Shown piece after piece: positions 18,514 through 28,882 of a stretch of 64,000 bases of DNA. Numbering within the stretch: the first letter of the stretch is position 1; every line of letters starts with the position of its first letter. Under the pieces are notes generated by a model. That model did not search any database, was not told the DNA's origin, and worked only from the letters and a program-made list of their open reading frames with translations. Both the position numbers and the translations under genes were made by a program. Source of the stretch: UBA2112 sp964596695 (GTDB lineage Bacteria > Patescibacteriota > Saccharimonadia > Saccharimonadales > Saccharimonadaceae); NCBI GenBank assembly GCA_964596695.1, contig CAZQVE010000005.1:37531-101530 (forward strand), read 5' to 3'.

Positions 18514-19449
18514 ATGAGTAATCTTGCTGATCTTATTACTAATGTAGACGAGATTATATCTCCTTCTATATTTAATGCTAAAACAATTTGGAATACTAGT
18601 GGTACTAATTTAGCTAATCATGATATTAACCAAGATGTAGGTGCTGTTACTATTAATGAAGCTGGTTCTGGATTCCTATTAGACCACATGTATATTAGAA
18701 AATCTGACAAATCAGGATGGACGGATGTGTTTAAGCAACACTTTCATACCTCTGATGAGGACGGAGGATCGTTTTATGATATTAAAAAGGCTATAGCAAA
18801 ACAAATTCTAGAATTTAATTTCCAAAACTTTAAGAAAGAATTCTTTATTTTAACTGGAGGTGGAACAGCGACTAATACTTTTGACAATACTGCTACAACT
18901 TCTACACAATCGTTTACTGATTTAGTATCAGCTACAGGTTTAGTACCTGCTAATTTGTGGGCAGGAGGTGTTAGATTAGCATTTGAAAATCCTTTTACTC
19001 TACAATGTAAATATAAAATTTTTGAATCTACTAATGTTATTTGGCGTGTAGGATGTGGTATGAGTTTAGTTGAAACAAGCGGTAATCAAAATCAGGTAGG
19101 ATTCGAAGGGTGTTTAAACACTGATACTAGAACTAGTGTTGTTTCAGGTGACGGAACAAGTAGATTCCCTGCTTATATGAGTGCAAGTCTTCAAAGTAAT
19201 CCTACTGGATTGAGATTAGATTATTATCCTAATGATAAGATTGTTGGTGTTGATGCTATTGGAGGAATGGTTACTAAAACTGATACGTTACCATTAACTT
19301 CTGCTGCAACATTATCTACTAATACACTTAGAGTTGGTGTAAAATCTACTAATGATTCTGCTGGTGATTCTAGAACGTTACGTATGTATGGTGCCTATTT
19401 GTTAGGATACTTATATGATTCAAAGAGCGGCGTTGGTGCATGGATTTAA
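18514..19449 (+). CDS. Putative virion structural protein (311 aa)
   Basis: Beta-rich, low in charge, with Gly/Thr/Ser-rich segments (ILTGGGTATNTFDN, RVGVKSTNDSAGDSR), consistent with a fibre or decoration protein. A TATA-like ctttatatt precedes ATG by about 20 nt. It opens a co-directional block of three virion-type genes. No signature family recognised. Confidence 0.5.
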   Translation: MSNLADLITNVDEIISPSIFNAKTIWNTSGTNLANHDINQDVGAVTINEAGSGFLLDHMYIRKSDKSGWTDVFKQHFHTSDEDGGSFYDIKKAIAKQILEFNFQNFKKEFFILTGGGTATNTFDNTATTSTQSFTDLVSATGLVPANLWAGGVRLAFENPFTLQCKYKIFESTNVIWRVGCGMSLVETSGNQNQVGFEGCLNTDTRTSVVSGDGTSRFPAYMSASLQSNPTGLRLDYYPNDKIVGVDAIGGMVTKTDTLPLTSAATLSTNTLRVGVKSTNDSAGDSRTLRMYGAYLLGYLYDSKSGVGAWI

Positions 19450-19474
19450 ATAATCCTTTGTTCCTTTTTAAAGT

Positions 19475-21022
19475 ATGAGTTATGATTACTTTACTAGCTT
19501 AACGACTAAACAAAAGAAACTTATTCAAGGTATAAAAGATTTTTTAGATGAAACTAATAGAGAAAAGAAACAAGAGGAATTTATTTTTGCAAGAAAGATT
19601 CCTGTTTTAGATAAAGATCAATATCAAATTGTTGTTAATACTATATCGAAAGATAAAAATAATCAAGTTCTTGTTCCATTTGTATTAGGCGGGAACGTTG
19701 TAGATCTAGCACAATTTAATCCTGAGGAAGAGGTTGAAGAGGAAGGCGCAGAAGTTGCAATAATTGAAACAGTAAAAAGTAACAATTATTCTATTAATGA
19801 AAGACTAAAGTTCGCAAAAAGGATTACCAATTTAGAGGTAGAAATTCCTCCTGATGGATTAACATTTTATATTAAATTAGAAAAGGAATTTAATGTTCAT
19901 ACTTTTGCATTAGGATTTAAAGATGGTAACATTTGTTCTTATAAGTTTGATTTATTGTTTATAGATAAAAATAATAATATAATTTCAGAATTAAAGAGCA
20001 AACGAAACACGGGTCAAACAGCATTGATAGAATTTTATGAACTTGAAACTCCAGTTGAAAATGTAGATAGGGTAGTATTTCTTATTCATAGTAAGCATAA
20101 TCCATTAAACATTACTGATACTGTCGCACAAATTGGTGACTTTATTTTAAGTGATACTCCAGTTCAAGAGGAATTAGTATCTTCAAAGATGATTTCATTT
20201 TCTATAGTAGAAAATGAAAAATCTAATTCTACTTATGCTAACCATCCTTCTTTGTTAAAATTAAGAGTTCAAACCAATCAATTAGATTATCCTACATTAT
20301 ATGAATTTGAATCTAGAGATCAATATACTGATTTTCAAAATACAAATGAAAAGACTTTGAAAATATTTAATCCTGTAGTTGAAAATAATGTATTTGTTTC
20401 TAATCATGATGGTGCTGCATTGTTGCGAATTTCGAACCCTGATAAAGACAAATATGATGACAAGGCAACATTTAGTTTAACCACACTGAAGAAAAAAGGA
20501 TACATTCAGTTAGGAGGATACAAGAATAGATTCATAGGTATGAAATTTATCCCAATAGATTTCGATCCTAAGAAATGGGATATTACCTTAGTAACAAGAG
20601 GTGGCGATATGGAAGAATCTAATCAAAACTTGTTCCATTCAATTGTAAAGATAGGTGCAAAAGACTTTGTATTTAGTAGACAACTCTTGGTAAATAAATC
20701 AGATAACTTTAGTGATCCAATTCCTCCAGCATTTGATATTAAACTCGAATCAGAACAAGAGGTAGGATTAGCAATATACCAATTCAATATTAATGATACT
20801 GATGTTCAATACTATATTTATGTAAAGAGACACAATGATGTTGATTGGGTTTTGTATAATGCTTTCGTAGATGATTCGAAATTAAAAGGTGAGAACTATG
20901 GGGAACAAACTATTTCATGGGGAGGACAATATGATTATATCTTCTTTAATAACTTTGAAAAACTTAAAATGCTTGATTTAACAGTCGGCGAATTAGTAAC
21001 ACCTATTAGGAAAATCGAGTAA
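19475..21022 (+). CDS. Putative virion structural protein (515 aa)
   Basis: A helical N-terminus (about 1-40) is followed by long beta-sandwich-like regions (FYIKLEKEFNVHTFALGF; RFIGMKFIPIDFDPKKW). DVQYYIYVKRHNDVDWVLYN near the C-terminus is typical of lectin or fibre domains. It is next to a degenerate phosphoesterase-fold protein. Role inferred from composition and context. Confidence 0.5.
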   Translation: MSYDYFTSLTTKQKKLIQGIKDFLDETNREKKQEEFIFARKIPVLDKDQYQIVVNTISKDKNNQVLVPFVLGGNVVDLAQFNPEEEVEEEGAEVAIIETVKSNNYSINERLKFAKRITNLEVEIPPDGLTFYIKLEKEFNVHTFALGFKDGNICSYKFDLLFIDKNNNIISELKSKRNTGQTALIEFYELETPVENVDRVVFLIHSKHNPLNITDTVAQIGDFILSDTPVQEELVSSKMISFSIVENEKSNSTYANHPSLLKLRVQTNQLDYPTLYEFESRDQYTDFQNTNEKTLKIFNPVVENNVFVSNHDGAALLRISNPDKDKYDDKATFSLTTLKKKGYIQLGGYKNRFIGMKFIPIDFDPKKWDITLVTRGGDMEESNQNLFHSIVKIGAKDFVFSRQLLVNKSDNFSDPIPPAFDIKLESEQEVGLAIYQFNINDTDVQYYIYVKRHNDVDWVLYNAFVDDSKLKGENYGEQTISWGGQYDYIFFNNFEKLKMLDLTVGELVTPIRKIE

Positions 21023-21030
21023 GTATATAT

Positions 21031-22554
21031 GTGAGCTTTAAAGCAGAAATTCATATTCAGTGGTTTAGATCAGGTACAAGCGGTAACGGTCTTGGAGGTG
21101 CAATGACAACTCCAACTGACGAAATTCCTAATAGAACATTATCAAATCTTTTTCCAACTTTTACTGAAACAGAAAAAATAGAAGGTAGAACAAAATTTAG
21201 ATGTGCATACATGCGAAATATGCATCCTACTATTCCTTTTAAAAATCCTATATTTTATATCCCAATTAATACTACAAGTCCTAATACTGAAATTTGGGTT
21301 GGTATCGATCCCGCTGGGGTTGGTGATGGAACCACGAATGAAGCAACCACTATAGGTACAGAATATGAAACTCCAGTAGGAGTAAATTTTACCAATGCAA
21401 TAGATAGAAAATCTGGATTCCCTCTTAGGGTTGATTTACCTGCTAATGGTGCATGTGTTCCTATTTGGTTCCGTGTTAAGATAAATCCTGGTGCAGAAAA
21501 TAGAGCTGCTGATTACTGCAAGATCGCAGTAGATAGTGATAATAAAGTTGGTGACAATGGTTTACCTGCTGATCCAATAGATACTGTAGTTGGTGTTATA
21601 GGAGAAACTGACCAAAATCAAAACTCTCAGGATTTGATAAATAGATTCCAACTTAGAAACTTGGATTGGTTGCTTTTTAATGGTAATGTAACTACAACTT
21701 ATAACCCGTCCTGGATGATCAATTTATTAGCATCATTAAAGGACTTTACAATATTCAGTTGGGGTAATCAAGATGTTAGAGACATTTCAATTAGAAACAT
21801 GCTTACTAATGCATTTTCTAGAGGTAACAGAAAAGTTGGAGATGGATTTTATTCTAAGAATATTAACAACCTTCATTTTTTGATTATGGATACTAGTGGA
21901 TTCCAAAGTTATGAAAATCCATCTACTCAATATGATTTTGTTGTAGAAGACCTAGAAAATGCACATAGAGATCCTGATATTGATTTTATTATAGTTTCAA
22001 TGAGTGACACGATGTATGGAGGTTTACCAACAAATGATTCTAGTATAGTAGCACATAATGAAGTTCTTAGAAATACATATCATAAACTATTTCAAGATAA
22101 TGGCGTCCATGTTGTTTTACAATCTAAAATACGAAATTACCAATTCTTAGGATGCTTAAGATATAATGAATCTAATACTAGTGCTCCGTCTACGCTTTTA
22201 TCAGGGCCAAATTATAGTATTACTAATGGTGCGAAATCATTTGGTTCTGACTCTGGAATATTATTTATTAATATGGGTTCTGGAGGTAGAACCCCATTCC
22301 ATACAATACCATCTATTACTGCAACCTATCCACAATCATTTGTAAGCATTCCTACAACTGGAGGAACAATGATATTAACAAGTGAAATGAAAAGAAAAGA
22401 TAAAACGGTAACTGTAAGTGGTGTTGAAAAATCTTATGCTAAATTAACAGGAACATATTACAATTACAAGAGAAGCAGATCATTATTTGATGTATTGTTT
22501 GGTGCAACAGTATCAGAGACTAGCGTCCACCAATGGAGTATTACCGTTACCTAA
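21031..22554 (+). CDS. Virion-type protein with a metal-stripped calcineurin-like phosphoesterase fold
   Basis: The second half parallels purple-acid-phosphatase-like metallophosphoesterases segment by segment: VVGVIGETD (usual GDxD-type), DWLLFNGNVTT (usual GDxx), FSWGNQD (usual GNHD), NLHFLIMDTSG, DIDFIIVSMSDTMY, HNEVLRNTYHKLF, and GVHVVLQSKIRNYQ (usual LQGHNHNYQ). Nearly every metal ligand is replaced, so the fold may be kept only as a structural or binding scaffold. Residues about 1-180 are a separate beta-rich domain. GTG start at 21031; the ATG two bases upstream stops at once. Confidence 0.65.
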   Translation: MSFKAEIHIQWFRSGTSGNGLGGAMTTPTDEIPNRTLSNLFPTFTETEKIEGRTKFRCAYMRNMHPTIPFKNPIFYIPINTTSPNTEIWVGIDPAGVGDGTTNEATTIGTEYETPVGVNFTNAIDRKSGFPLRVDLPANGACVPIWFRVKINPGAENRAADYCKIAVDSDNKVGDNGLPADPIDTVVGVIGETDQNQNSQDLINRFQLRNLDWLLFNGNVTTTYNPSWMINLLASLKDFTIFSWGNQDVRDISIRNMLTNAFSRGNRKVGDGFYSKNINNLHFLIMDTSGFQSYENPSTQYDFVVEDLENAHRDPDIDFIIVSMSDTMYGGLPTNDSSIVAHNEVLRNTYHKLFQDNGVHVVLQSKIRNYQFLGCLRYNESNTSAPSTLLSGPNYSITNGAKSFGSDSGILFINMGSGGRTPFHTIPSITATYPQSFVSIPTTGGTMILTSEMKRKDKTVTVSGVEKSYAKLTGTYYNYKRSRSLFDVLFGATVSETSVHQWSITVT

Positions 22555-23265
22555 ATACTCGTTCTTTTGTTCCCGTATTTTTGTTTCTGGTACTGCCAGT
22601 AGAGATTCCAGCATTTTTGCTGCATACGAGAGGGAAGAAAGCGCATAATAGATAATATTTTTGTCATATTTTTTGATGTACTCAAACTTCTCCATGTTAT
22701 CTAAATGAACAGGATCATATAAGCATATAATCATATTTGCTACCAAAAATCGAACCAATTCATTATCATATTTATTATTAGAAGGGATAAGTTTCATAAC
22801 ACATTCAGTTATTTCTTCATAGTTAAAATCTTCAATTTCATATTTTTCCATGAATTCATTTTTATTCATAAGAACTTTATATCCTAATTCAATAGAAGGA
22901 TAATCAGCTCCTCGTGTATCTTCATATCGATAAACTGTTTTAGTAGTAAAATATCTTAAATCATATTCAGTTTCCTTTTGTTTGGCTTTAGAGAATTTGC
23001 GTACATGCTTTTTAATTGGAGTGACAATATTAATTGCAGAATGAACGTGAGGTAAACGTTGAATTTTACTCCATTCGGTAAAGGGTCTTGCATCATTTGT
23101 GTCATGTAGCTTCACTATCAACCTATTAATGTAAGACCAGTTACTACAAGGAGATAATGATTCAATAAGAAAAACATCTGTAAGAAGTTTAATATTATCA
23201 GGATTTAAATTATATATAACTCGCATAATATTTTTTACTTCTTTTAGTTTTCTTATATCTTTCAT
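22513..23265 (-). CDS. Hypothetical protein (250 aa)
   Basis: Convergent with and overlapping the previous gene by 42 nt. Mostly alpha-helical, with a charged mid-section (IKKHVRKFSKAKQKETEYD) and hydrophobic helices (LVRFLVANMIICLY). No motif recognised. It lies just downstream of the 1332-residue minus-strand structural gene and may share its transcript. Confidence 0.5.
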   Translation of the reverse strand: MKDIRKLKEVKNIMRVIYNLNPDNIKLLTDVFLIESLSPCSNWSYINRLIVKLHDTNDARPFTEWSKIQRLPHVHSAINIVTPIKKHVRKFSKAKQKETEYDLRYFTTKTVYRYEDTRGADYPSIELGYKVLMNKNEFMEKYEIEDFNYEEITECVMKLIPSNNKYDNELVRFLVANMIICLYDPVHLDNMEKFEYIKKYDKNIIYYALSSLSYAAKMLESLLAVPETKIREQKNEYLGNGNTPLVDASL

Positions 23266-23293
23266 GTATACTAATAAAGAGAAACATATCCCT

Positions 23294-26200
23294 TTAAAAA
23301 GGTTTGTAGAGTCCCGATACTAGTATTTCATCTGCAACACGTGCAGTTTCAGAGTAACGATTGTTATATATATTCAGTGCCATATTTGGTGTTATCTCCT
23401 TTGTATAGATCCTAAATTCTCTCATTAATAGTCTTGCAAATCCTGATAAGAGATTGTTCCCCGCACAGAATAGTAGATCTTTGTTATTTGTTGGAGTTGG
23501 ATCAGGTTGTGTCCCAATTGGAGGTTGAAAATCAAATCCTCCCTTCCACATTGTGCCACACAAATCCCATGTTCCTTCACCATAATCATCATATGTGGTT
23601 CCATTAAATCTAACAACATGACTATTATCTCCGTCATATGATGTGTTTTGTCTTACATTTATCCCTATTCTTTGTGTTGTGCTACCTCCTTCAAATACAA
23701 TTGCTACCTTATCATTTACATCTAAAACATAACCGTTATTTGTATTTTCAAAATCTACTGATTCAAATGTTGGGCCTATTTCTGAGGCAGGTTTGGTTCC
23801 AATTGTTACCATAGGTTGATCATCACTTCCTCTATAAACAATACAATGAACGTTTCCTATAACAGCATCAGGATTTCTTAAAAATACCCTAACTTTTGTT
23901 ACTTTCTCACCGTCTAATATAGAATCATTTGTGTTTATTTTTTGCGCACATCTAATTCTAGATGAAAGATCAGGCTCTCCTCCAATATACATTTTACCTG
24001 AAATATCTATCTGAGCATTGTCAGAATAGACAGGTGAAGTATAGGTTCCTCCAATAGTTTTAGTTGTTTCAAATACATCTTTGTTTACCAAAACAGAAAC
24101 ATAATCGGTACCATTTGCCCCACTATATTCTAGACAAACTCTATCATTAAGTTCTACTTGAGTAGTATTAAAAACGTTATCAAATACAACATCCGCATAA
24201 CTGGTCGAAAGATCTGCTACGTTTAAGGTCTTGAGAGTAAATCGTTCTGTTCCATCAGATTTTCTAACAACGCATGTTATATTACCTGTTGGAGAACCTA
24301 CTTTCTTTAATCGTGGTATTACTTTTGTTAGTTTCTTATGATATAAACTTGAATCTGTAGTCATGCATCTTTCATATATTTTAGTACGAGTTGCAGTGAA
24401 TGTCATGTCCGCATCAAACTCAGAACCTCCAATATAGAACACTCCGGTCATATCAAGAGTTGTATAATTTAAAAGATCATTTTCAAATGATTCAAATCCT
24501 GGGACGTAACCATATTTTTGAATGAAACTTGCATTACCATTATGATTATCTACAATTCCACTATTTGTAAGGACACCAACTTTAGCAGTTGTACTACTTC
24601 CCATTCCTTCCCAAAATAACATTATGTTCCATCCACTAACAATGGTTTTTACGTTTGAAGGTAATGTGAAAGTATATTCTGTTGTAGTAGTTGGAATAGA
24701 TGAGATATTTACGGCAGTACCAAATTCAGCTTGAACAACCGATCCCGTATGACCACTACATAAATAACATCTTAATGTTCCTGTTGGAGAGCCAACCTTT
24801 TTGAGTTTAACTTTAACTTTTGTTGGGATTTGACCAATACAAGTATCACCTGATCCAAATTTTTGCATAATTCTATCATATCTTAAACTGTTAGAACTAC
24901 CTGGATTACCAATATTGTGAATATATTCCATATATAAAAAGGGATCACTTGAAGACGTTCCTAATCCTGTAGATAATTTAGCTCCTGCATCTCTTCCTGA
25001 AGTATCAAAATCAAAATTAGAATCACCCGTGTTTCGTGCTGCTGCCTGTTCATTTGGCATAGGATTTCCACTTGATTGTCGTCTAACATGAATTGTATCT
25101 CCGTCACTAGGAGCATTATATTCAATACCAATAACCCATCCTGCTTGAACACTTGAAGATCCCCAATTGAAAGTTGTATTTCTAAATTCATATTCTGTCC
25201 AATCAGAACTAACACTAGAAGCATTAAGTGTTCCTAAACTAGAACCATTCCAGTAATCAAGAGTTGCCACTATTGAACCTGAAGAATTCCATATACGACA
25301 ATAAACTGAACCCGTAGGGGAACTTTCTGCTTTCAGTTGGAATTTAGCTCTTGTTACCTTTTTCCCTATTATACTAGATCCTGAACTTACCCCAACACCT
25401 CCAGCACTATTATCAGTATCACTTAACTGAATACTGGAATTATCGGATGGCGAATAAGTATAAAATTCGGTAAAAGGTTCACCCGAAGACCCACTACCAT
25501 CAGAAACATCATATATTGCTTCTTCAGGAAAGGATTCATCAGTACCATCAGTAACATCATAAATCGAAAAGAATGGAGCTGCACCTTCAATAGAATTAAG
25601 CCATACTGTATTAAGATCACTAAAACTACTTGCTAAATTATATACTGATTCAAATGGTATTGGAATAGGATCAGGTATTTCAACAGGTTCAGGTTGGGGT
25701 TTCTCTGCTTTTGGAAACAAAGGATTATGGTACCCCTCATCTACTAGTCTTTGGGTATCAGTTGAACCTAATTTTGTGGTAAATACCCTTAGATAGCTAA
25801 TTGAACCTCTGAATGCTGTATTAGTTCTAAATAATTTTAACGTTCCAGCGGTTGTTATATCTGCGGGTAAAGTAACACCACTATAAGTTATTCCATTAAT
25901 TATTAATTGAATTTGTTCATTTGATTTGAATTTTATAACTATGCTATGCCAATCTGTACTGCTAAACGCATTAGTAACGGTAACTGCGTAAAAGTTACCT
26001 CCAGATTTAAATTCTGCTCTTAAATTATTTGAACTTGCAGGACGATACAGAATAAAAGAATTATTATTAGAATAATTTTTACTAATGATCCATTCAGAAT
26101 AAGTTTTTTGGTTAACCATAGTATCAGGTTTTAACATGAAAGATAGGGTATATTCACTAGCAGAATCTAATGTTGATAAAGTAGGAAAATTAATTTCACA

Positions 26201-27292
26201 TCCTCCACCGTTACCTGCTGTATTGGAACCAAATGATAGAAATGTATTATTAGTTTGCCATTGACCATTTTCAGGATTACTTAATGTACCATTGAAATTA
26301 CCTGGAGAAATATCATTAATTATAGTTCTATCCGTTCCGTCACTATTATAGGCTCCATCCTGAAAAGGAACGTCTAGTATAGGATCAACAATAAAAGCTT
26401 GAGTAGAATCAAAAGAATCAGCAGTACCATTAAGCATATAAGAAATTACATTTGTTGTCTTGTTATAGATCATCCAATGATCATTAGATTTTCTTATACT
26501 ACAAATAAGATTAGAAACATATTCTCTATCTGTATTAAAGTTCATAGGATTGTAATTTTCTGCGTTGAAATCTCCTCCATTTGCTAATTCGTCTTGTAAT
26601 TGGTCATAGTAAATTCCTTTAAGGAAAAGTGAATACTGTTTGAAGTTACGTTTAATGTAGAAGAATAGATCACCTTTATCATTCATGGTTGCTGCATAAC
26701 CATCTTTGATCTGATCATCATCTACTTTACAATATAGAACTGAAGTTTCTTTACCTACTTGTTTAGATATTGAAACAGGATTAAATGAATCCATAATAGA
26801 GATGTGAGTAACGTTAGAATCAGCAAACATTGGAGCAATTTGTACTTGTGAATTATCTAGAGTATATGCAAATTGATCCTGTCCATTAAAAAAAGAATGA
26901 AACTCATAACCTAGAACATTTTCATCTATTTTCTTTTTCATTAAGATAGGTATTTGTGTCCATCCGTAAACCTTTGTAGTGTTCCCATTTCTAGCATAGT
27001 CATATAGATTGGCAGCGTTACAAAATTTTATCCACATTCTTAGTTGTTTTGTCCAAGTAGCTCCTTCTGCCATTCTAAAAATATTGTCTTTTATTTTTAG
27101 TGTAGAAGTTGTTCCCAAATCTCGTTCCATTTCAATATCAAAAATATCAATATTCTCTGGAAGATCATCTTCTCCAGAATCAAAAATTTGTTTTTGTGAT
27201 GTTTCTGCATCGATTAATTTTTGAGATAGGAAGGAAATAACCTTGAAATATTTATTAGTCGATCTTCCAGACATGGAACCAAAATTAGTCAT
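23294..27292 (-). CDS. Giant surface/fibre protein with LamG domain and SPTG repeats
   Basis: 1332 residues. About 310-510 form a LamG/ConA-like lectin domain (YTLSFMLKPDTMVNQ, WHSIVIKFKSNEQIQLIINGI, SISYLRVFTTKL). About 620-1230 hold four repeated modules of roughly 130-150 residues, each with a K-V/K-x-L-K...SPTG-type turn: KAESSPTGSVYCRIW, KKVGSPTGTLRCYL, KKVGSPTGNITCVV, RNPDAVIGNVHCIV. The C-terminus returns to lectin-like sequence (REFRIYTKEITP). The same module ends 3413-5617. Likely a receptor-binding fibre with carbohydrate-binding modules; no transmembrane anchor seen. Confidence 0.7.
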   Translation of the reverse strand: MTNFGSMSGRSTNKYFKVISFLSQKLIDAETSQKQIFDSGEDDLPENIDIFDIEMERDLGTTSTLKIKDNIFRMAEGATWTKQLRMWIKFCNAANLYDYARNGNTTKVYGWTQIPILMKKKIDENVLGYEFHSFFNGQDQFAYTLDNSQVQIAPMFADSNVTHISIMDSFNPVSISKQVGKETSVLYCKVDDDQIKDGYAATMNDKGDLFFYIKRNFKQYSLFLKGIYYDQLQDELANGGDFNAENYNPMNFNTDREYVSNLICSIRKSNDHWMIYNKTTNVISYMLNGTADSFDSTQAFIVDPILDVPFQDGAYNSDGTDRTIINDISPGNFNGTLSNPENGQWQTNNTFLSFGSNTAGNGGGCEINFPTLSTLDSASEYTLSFMLKPDTMVNQKTYSEWIISKNYSNNNSFILYRPASSNNLRAEFKSGGNFYAVTVTNAFSSTDWHSIVIKFKSNEQIQLIINGITYSGVTLPADITTAGTLKLFRTNTAFRGSISYLRVFTTKLGSTDTQRLVDEGYHNPLFPKAEKPQPEPVEIPDPIPIPFESVYNLASSFSDLNTVWLNSIEGAAPFFSIYDVTDGTDESFPEEAIYDVSDGSGSSGEPFTEFYTYSPSDNSSIQLSDTDNSAGGVGVSSGSSIIGKKVTRAKFQLKAESSPTGSVYCRIWNSSGSIVATLDYWNGSSLGTLNASSVSSDWTEYEFRNTTFNWGSSSVQAGWVIGIEYNAPSDGDTIHVRRQSSGNPMPNEQAAARNTGDSNFDFDTSGRDAGAKLSTGLGTSSSDPFLYMEYIHNIGNPGSSNSLRYDRIMQKFGSGDTCIGQIPTKVKVKLKKVGSPTGTLRCYLCSGHTGSVVQAEFGTAVNISSIPTTTTEYTFTLPSNVKTIVSGWNIMLFWEGMGSSTTAKVGVLTNSGIVDNHNGNASFIQKYGYVPGFESFENDLLNYTTLDMTGVFYIGGSEFDADMTFTATRTKIYERCMTTDSSLYHKKLTKVIPRLKKVGSPTGNITCVVRKSDGTERFTLKTLNVADLSTSYADVVFDNVFNTTQVELNDRVCLEYSGANGTDYVSVLVNKDVFETTKTIGGTYTSPVYSDNAQIDISGKMYIGGEPDLSSRIRCAQKINTNDSILDGEKVTKVRVFLRNPDAVIGNVHCIVYRGSDDQPMVTIGTKPASEIGPTFESVDFENTNNGYVLDVNDKVAIVFEGGSTTQRIGINVRQNTSYDGDNSHVVRFNGTTYDDYGEGTWDLCGTMWKGGFDFQPPIGTQPDPTPTNNKDLLFCAGNNLLSGFARLLMREFRIYTKEITPNMALNIYNNRYSETARVADEILVSGLYKPF

Positions 27293-27347
27293 ATATTATA
27301 GTAACAACGCTAGATTTATTAAGTCTTAATGTTCAGGTTACTTGAGT

Positions 27348-27818
27348 ATGATAACGATTTATGAAAACCCTGTTAATGTTAGACCACTTGGGGCCAATTC
27401 AATAGAAATAAAATTACTGATATGTATGGCAGTAAAGCAATTTGAATTTGCAATTCGACAAGCTCCTGAAGGTTTGGATTTAAGAAAATATATTATAGAT
27501 TTTTGTGCTACATTTATGCAAGTAAATAATCCAGAAAAATTTACAACTTTAATTGATGTTGAAATAGAAAATTCTATTAAACAAAGTTTCATTGCTCCTG
27601 ATGGACAATTAACACCTAGAGGATTATGGTTTGTCGAAATGACCAACAAGGGAGGATATTTATACATGCCAGAAAAGTTTGAGAAATTATTACAATTTTT
27701 CCAAATGGCATTAGCCGTGCCAGTTGAAAATTACTGGCACAAACCTTTGGTTGCCCCTCCAAAGAAAGAAAGCGTATGGAGTAAACTATTTAATAGGAAT
27801 CCTAAGCAAAAGGAGTGA
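27348..27818 (+). CDS. Hypothetical protein (156 aa)
   Basis: ATG 27348 is preferred to an in-frame TTG six bases upstream. Helical N-terminal half (IKLLICMAVKQFEFAIRQAPEGL) then GLWFVEMTNKGGYLYMP; short basic tail. Divergently arranged to the giant fibre gene across about 55 bp, which should hold two promoters. Unknown function. Confidence 0.5.
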   Translation: MITIYENPVNVRPLGANSIEIKLLICMAVKQFEFAIRQAPEGLDLRKYIIDFCATFMQVNNPEKFTTLIDVEIENSIKQSFIAPDGQLTPRGLWFVEMTNKGGYLYMPEKFEKLLQFFQMALAVPVENYWHKPLVAPPKKESVWSKLFNRNPKQKE

Positions 27819-27819
27819 C

Positions 27820-28389
27820 GTGTACGAGGATCCAGAGCACATACTCTTAGCTCTTTATTTTGCTACTAGAGAGAAGGATAAAGACGGATACTTTCATTAT
27901 AAACCTTTTCCATCACGTAACCATATGTATATAGAAGCTTACGTGTATGCCTTTCAGCGAGATTTTTGTCACATATATGAATATCAAAAAGGTGACTTTA
28001 TGCCTTATTCTAAGAAGGTAGAATCAAATTTCCAATATTTTAATTACAATCCTATCATGGATCATTATGAAGTTAAAGATGAACATTTAGGTGATGAATT
28101 TATGACTTGGTTGCAAAAAAATGACAAGTATAAACAGGAATTAGTAGATCTGCGAACAAGATGTGATATATTCCAAGAAAAAGAATTATACTTAGTCATG
28201 TATGAACATATGAAAGAATACATAGGGAATATCAAAAATACAAATGTATTTCCAAGCAAGCTATATACGGAAGTTAGTAAAACTTTACACGGTTTAGAAT
28301 TTGATTATTTTAGACCTCTCTTAACGCAAGAGAAATCAGAGAGAATAAAAAATAATTTTGAAAAATTAATTTGGGTTAAAAGCGTTTAG
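27820..28389 (+). CDS. Hypothetical protein (189 aa)
   Basis: GTG 27820 directly follows an aaggagtga motif and the upstream stop; earlier in-frame starts would overlap the previous gene by about 95 nt. The protein is rich in aromatic and charged residues (FHYKPFPSRNHMYIEAYVYAFQRDF) and mainly helical. No family recognised. Confidence 0.5.
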   Translation: MYEDPEHILLALYFATREKDKDGYFHYKPFPSRNHMYIEAYVYAFQRDFCHIYEYQKGDFMPYSKKVESNFQYFNYNPIMDHYEVKDEHLGDEFMTWLQKNDKYKQELVDLRTRCDIFQEKELYLVMYEHMKEYIGNIKNTNVFPSKLYTEVSKTLHGLEFDYFRPLLTQEKSERIKNNFEKLIWVKSV

Positions 28390-28521
28390 TTTATCTTTAG
28401 CAACTTGAATTTGAACAGATAAGGAATTTAGTTGAACAAAAGCTTCATCATATTTTTGTTCATTTAACAATTTTTTTATTTCATTTACTATATTTTCCAT
28501 CATATTCAAAGTCTTTTTCAT
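28366..28521 (-). CDS. Small coiled-coil protein (51 aa)
   Basis: One long amphipathic helix hairpin (NMMENIVNEIKKLLNEQKYDE, LSVQIQVAKDKL). Start chosen at the internal ATG because a minus-strand TATA-like tttatatg lies about 30 nt upstream. Overlaps the convergent neighbour by 24 nt. Confidence 0.4.
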   Translation of the reverse strand: MKKTLNMMENIVNEIKKLLNEQKYDEAFVQLNSLSVQIQVAKDKLNAFNPN

Positions 28522-28576
28522 GTGTATTGCAAAATCATACAAACACATATAAATCTAATGTTTACAAATAGTTACT

Positions 28577-28882
28577 ATGACGAGTAATGAAAGACTTGAC
28601 AGATTAAATGCGTTAGCACAAGTAATTGATGTTCATGCACAAGAAAACAATATGAGAAATGACGAACTAATGCTACATCTTAGTGATTTGATTAGTTATT
28701 TAATAAGAGAAAATATAAAAAGATGCATATCGACTCCTTTGTTCGCAGATAGAACTTTATATATTCATGATAAAGTTAAAGAAAGTATGAATACTGCAAT
28801 AAGTCTTATTAATAGTAAGAAAAATACATTGCGTTCATTAGCCAAGGAGGTTAGAAAGAAACGACAAAAATTGCAACGATAG
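28577..28882 (+). CDS. Hypothetical helical basic protein (101 aa)
   Basis: Alpha-helical throughout with a strongly basic C-terminus (AKEVRKKRQKLQR). The start codon follows an AT-rich promoter-like stretch. Nucleic-acid binding is possible from charge; no motif identified. Confidence 0.5.
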   Translation: MTSNERLDRLNALAQVIDVHAQENNMRNDELMLHLSDLISYLIRENIKRCISTPLFADRTLYIHDKVKESMNTAISLINSKKNTLRSLAKEVRKKRQKLQR

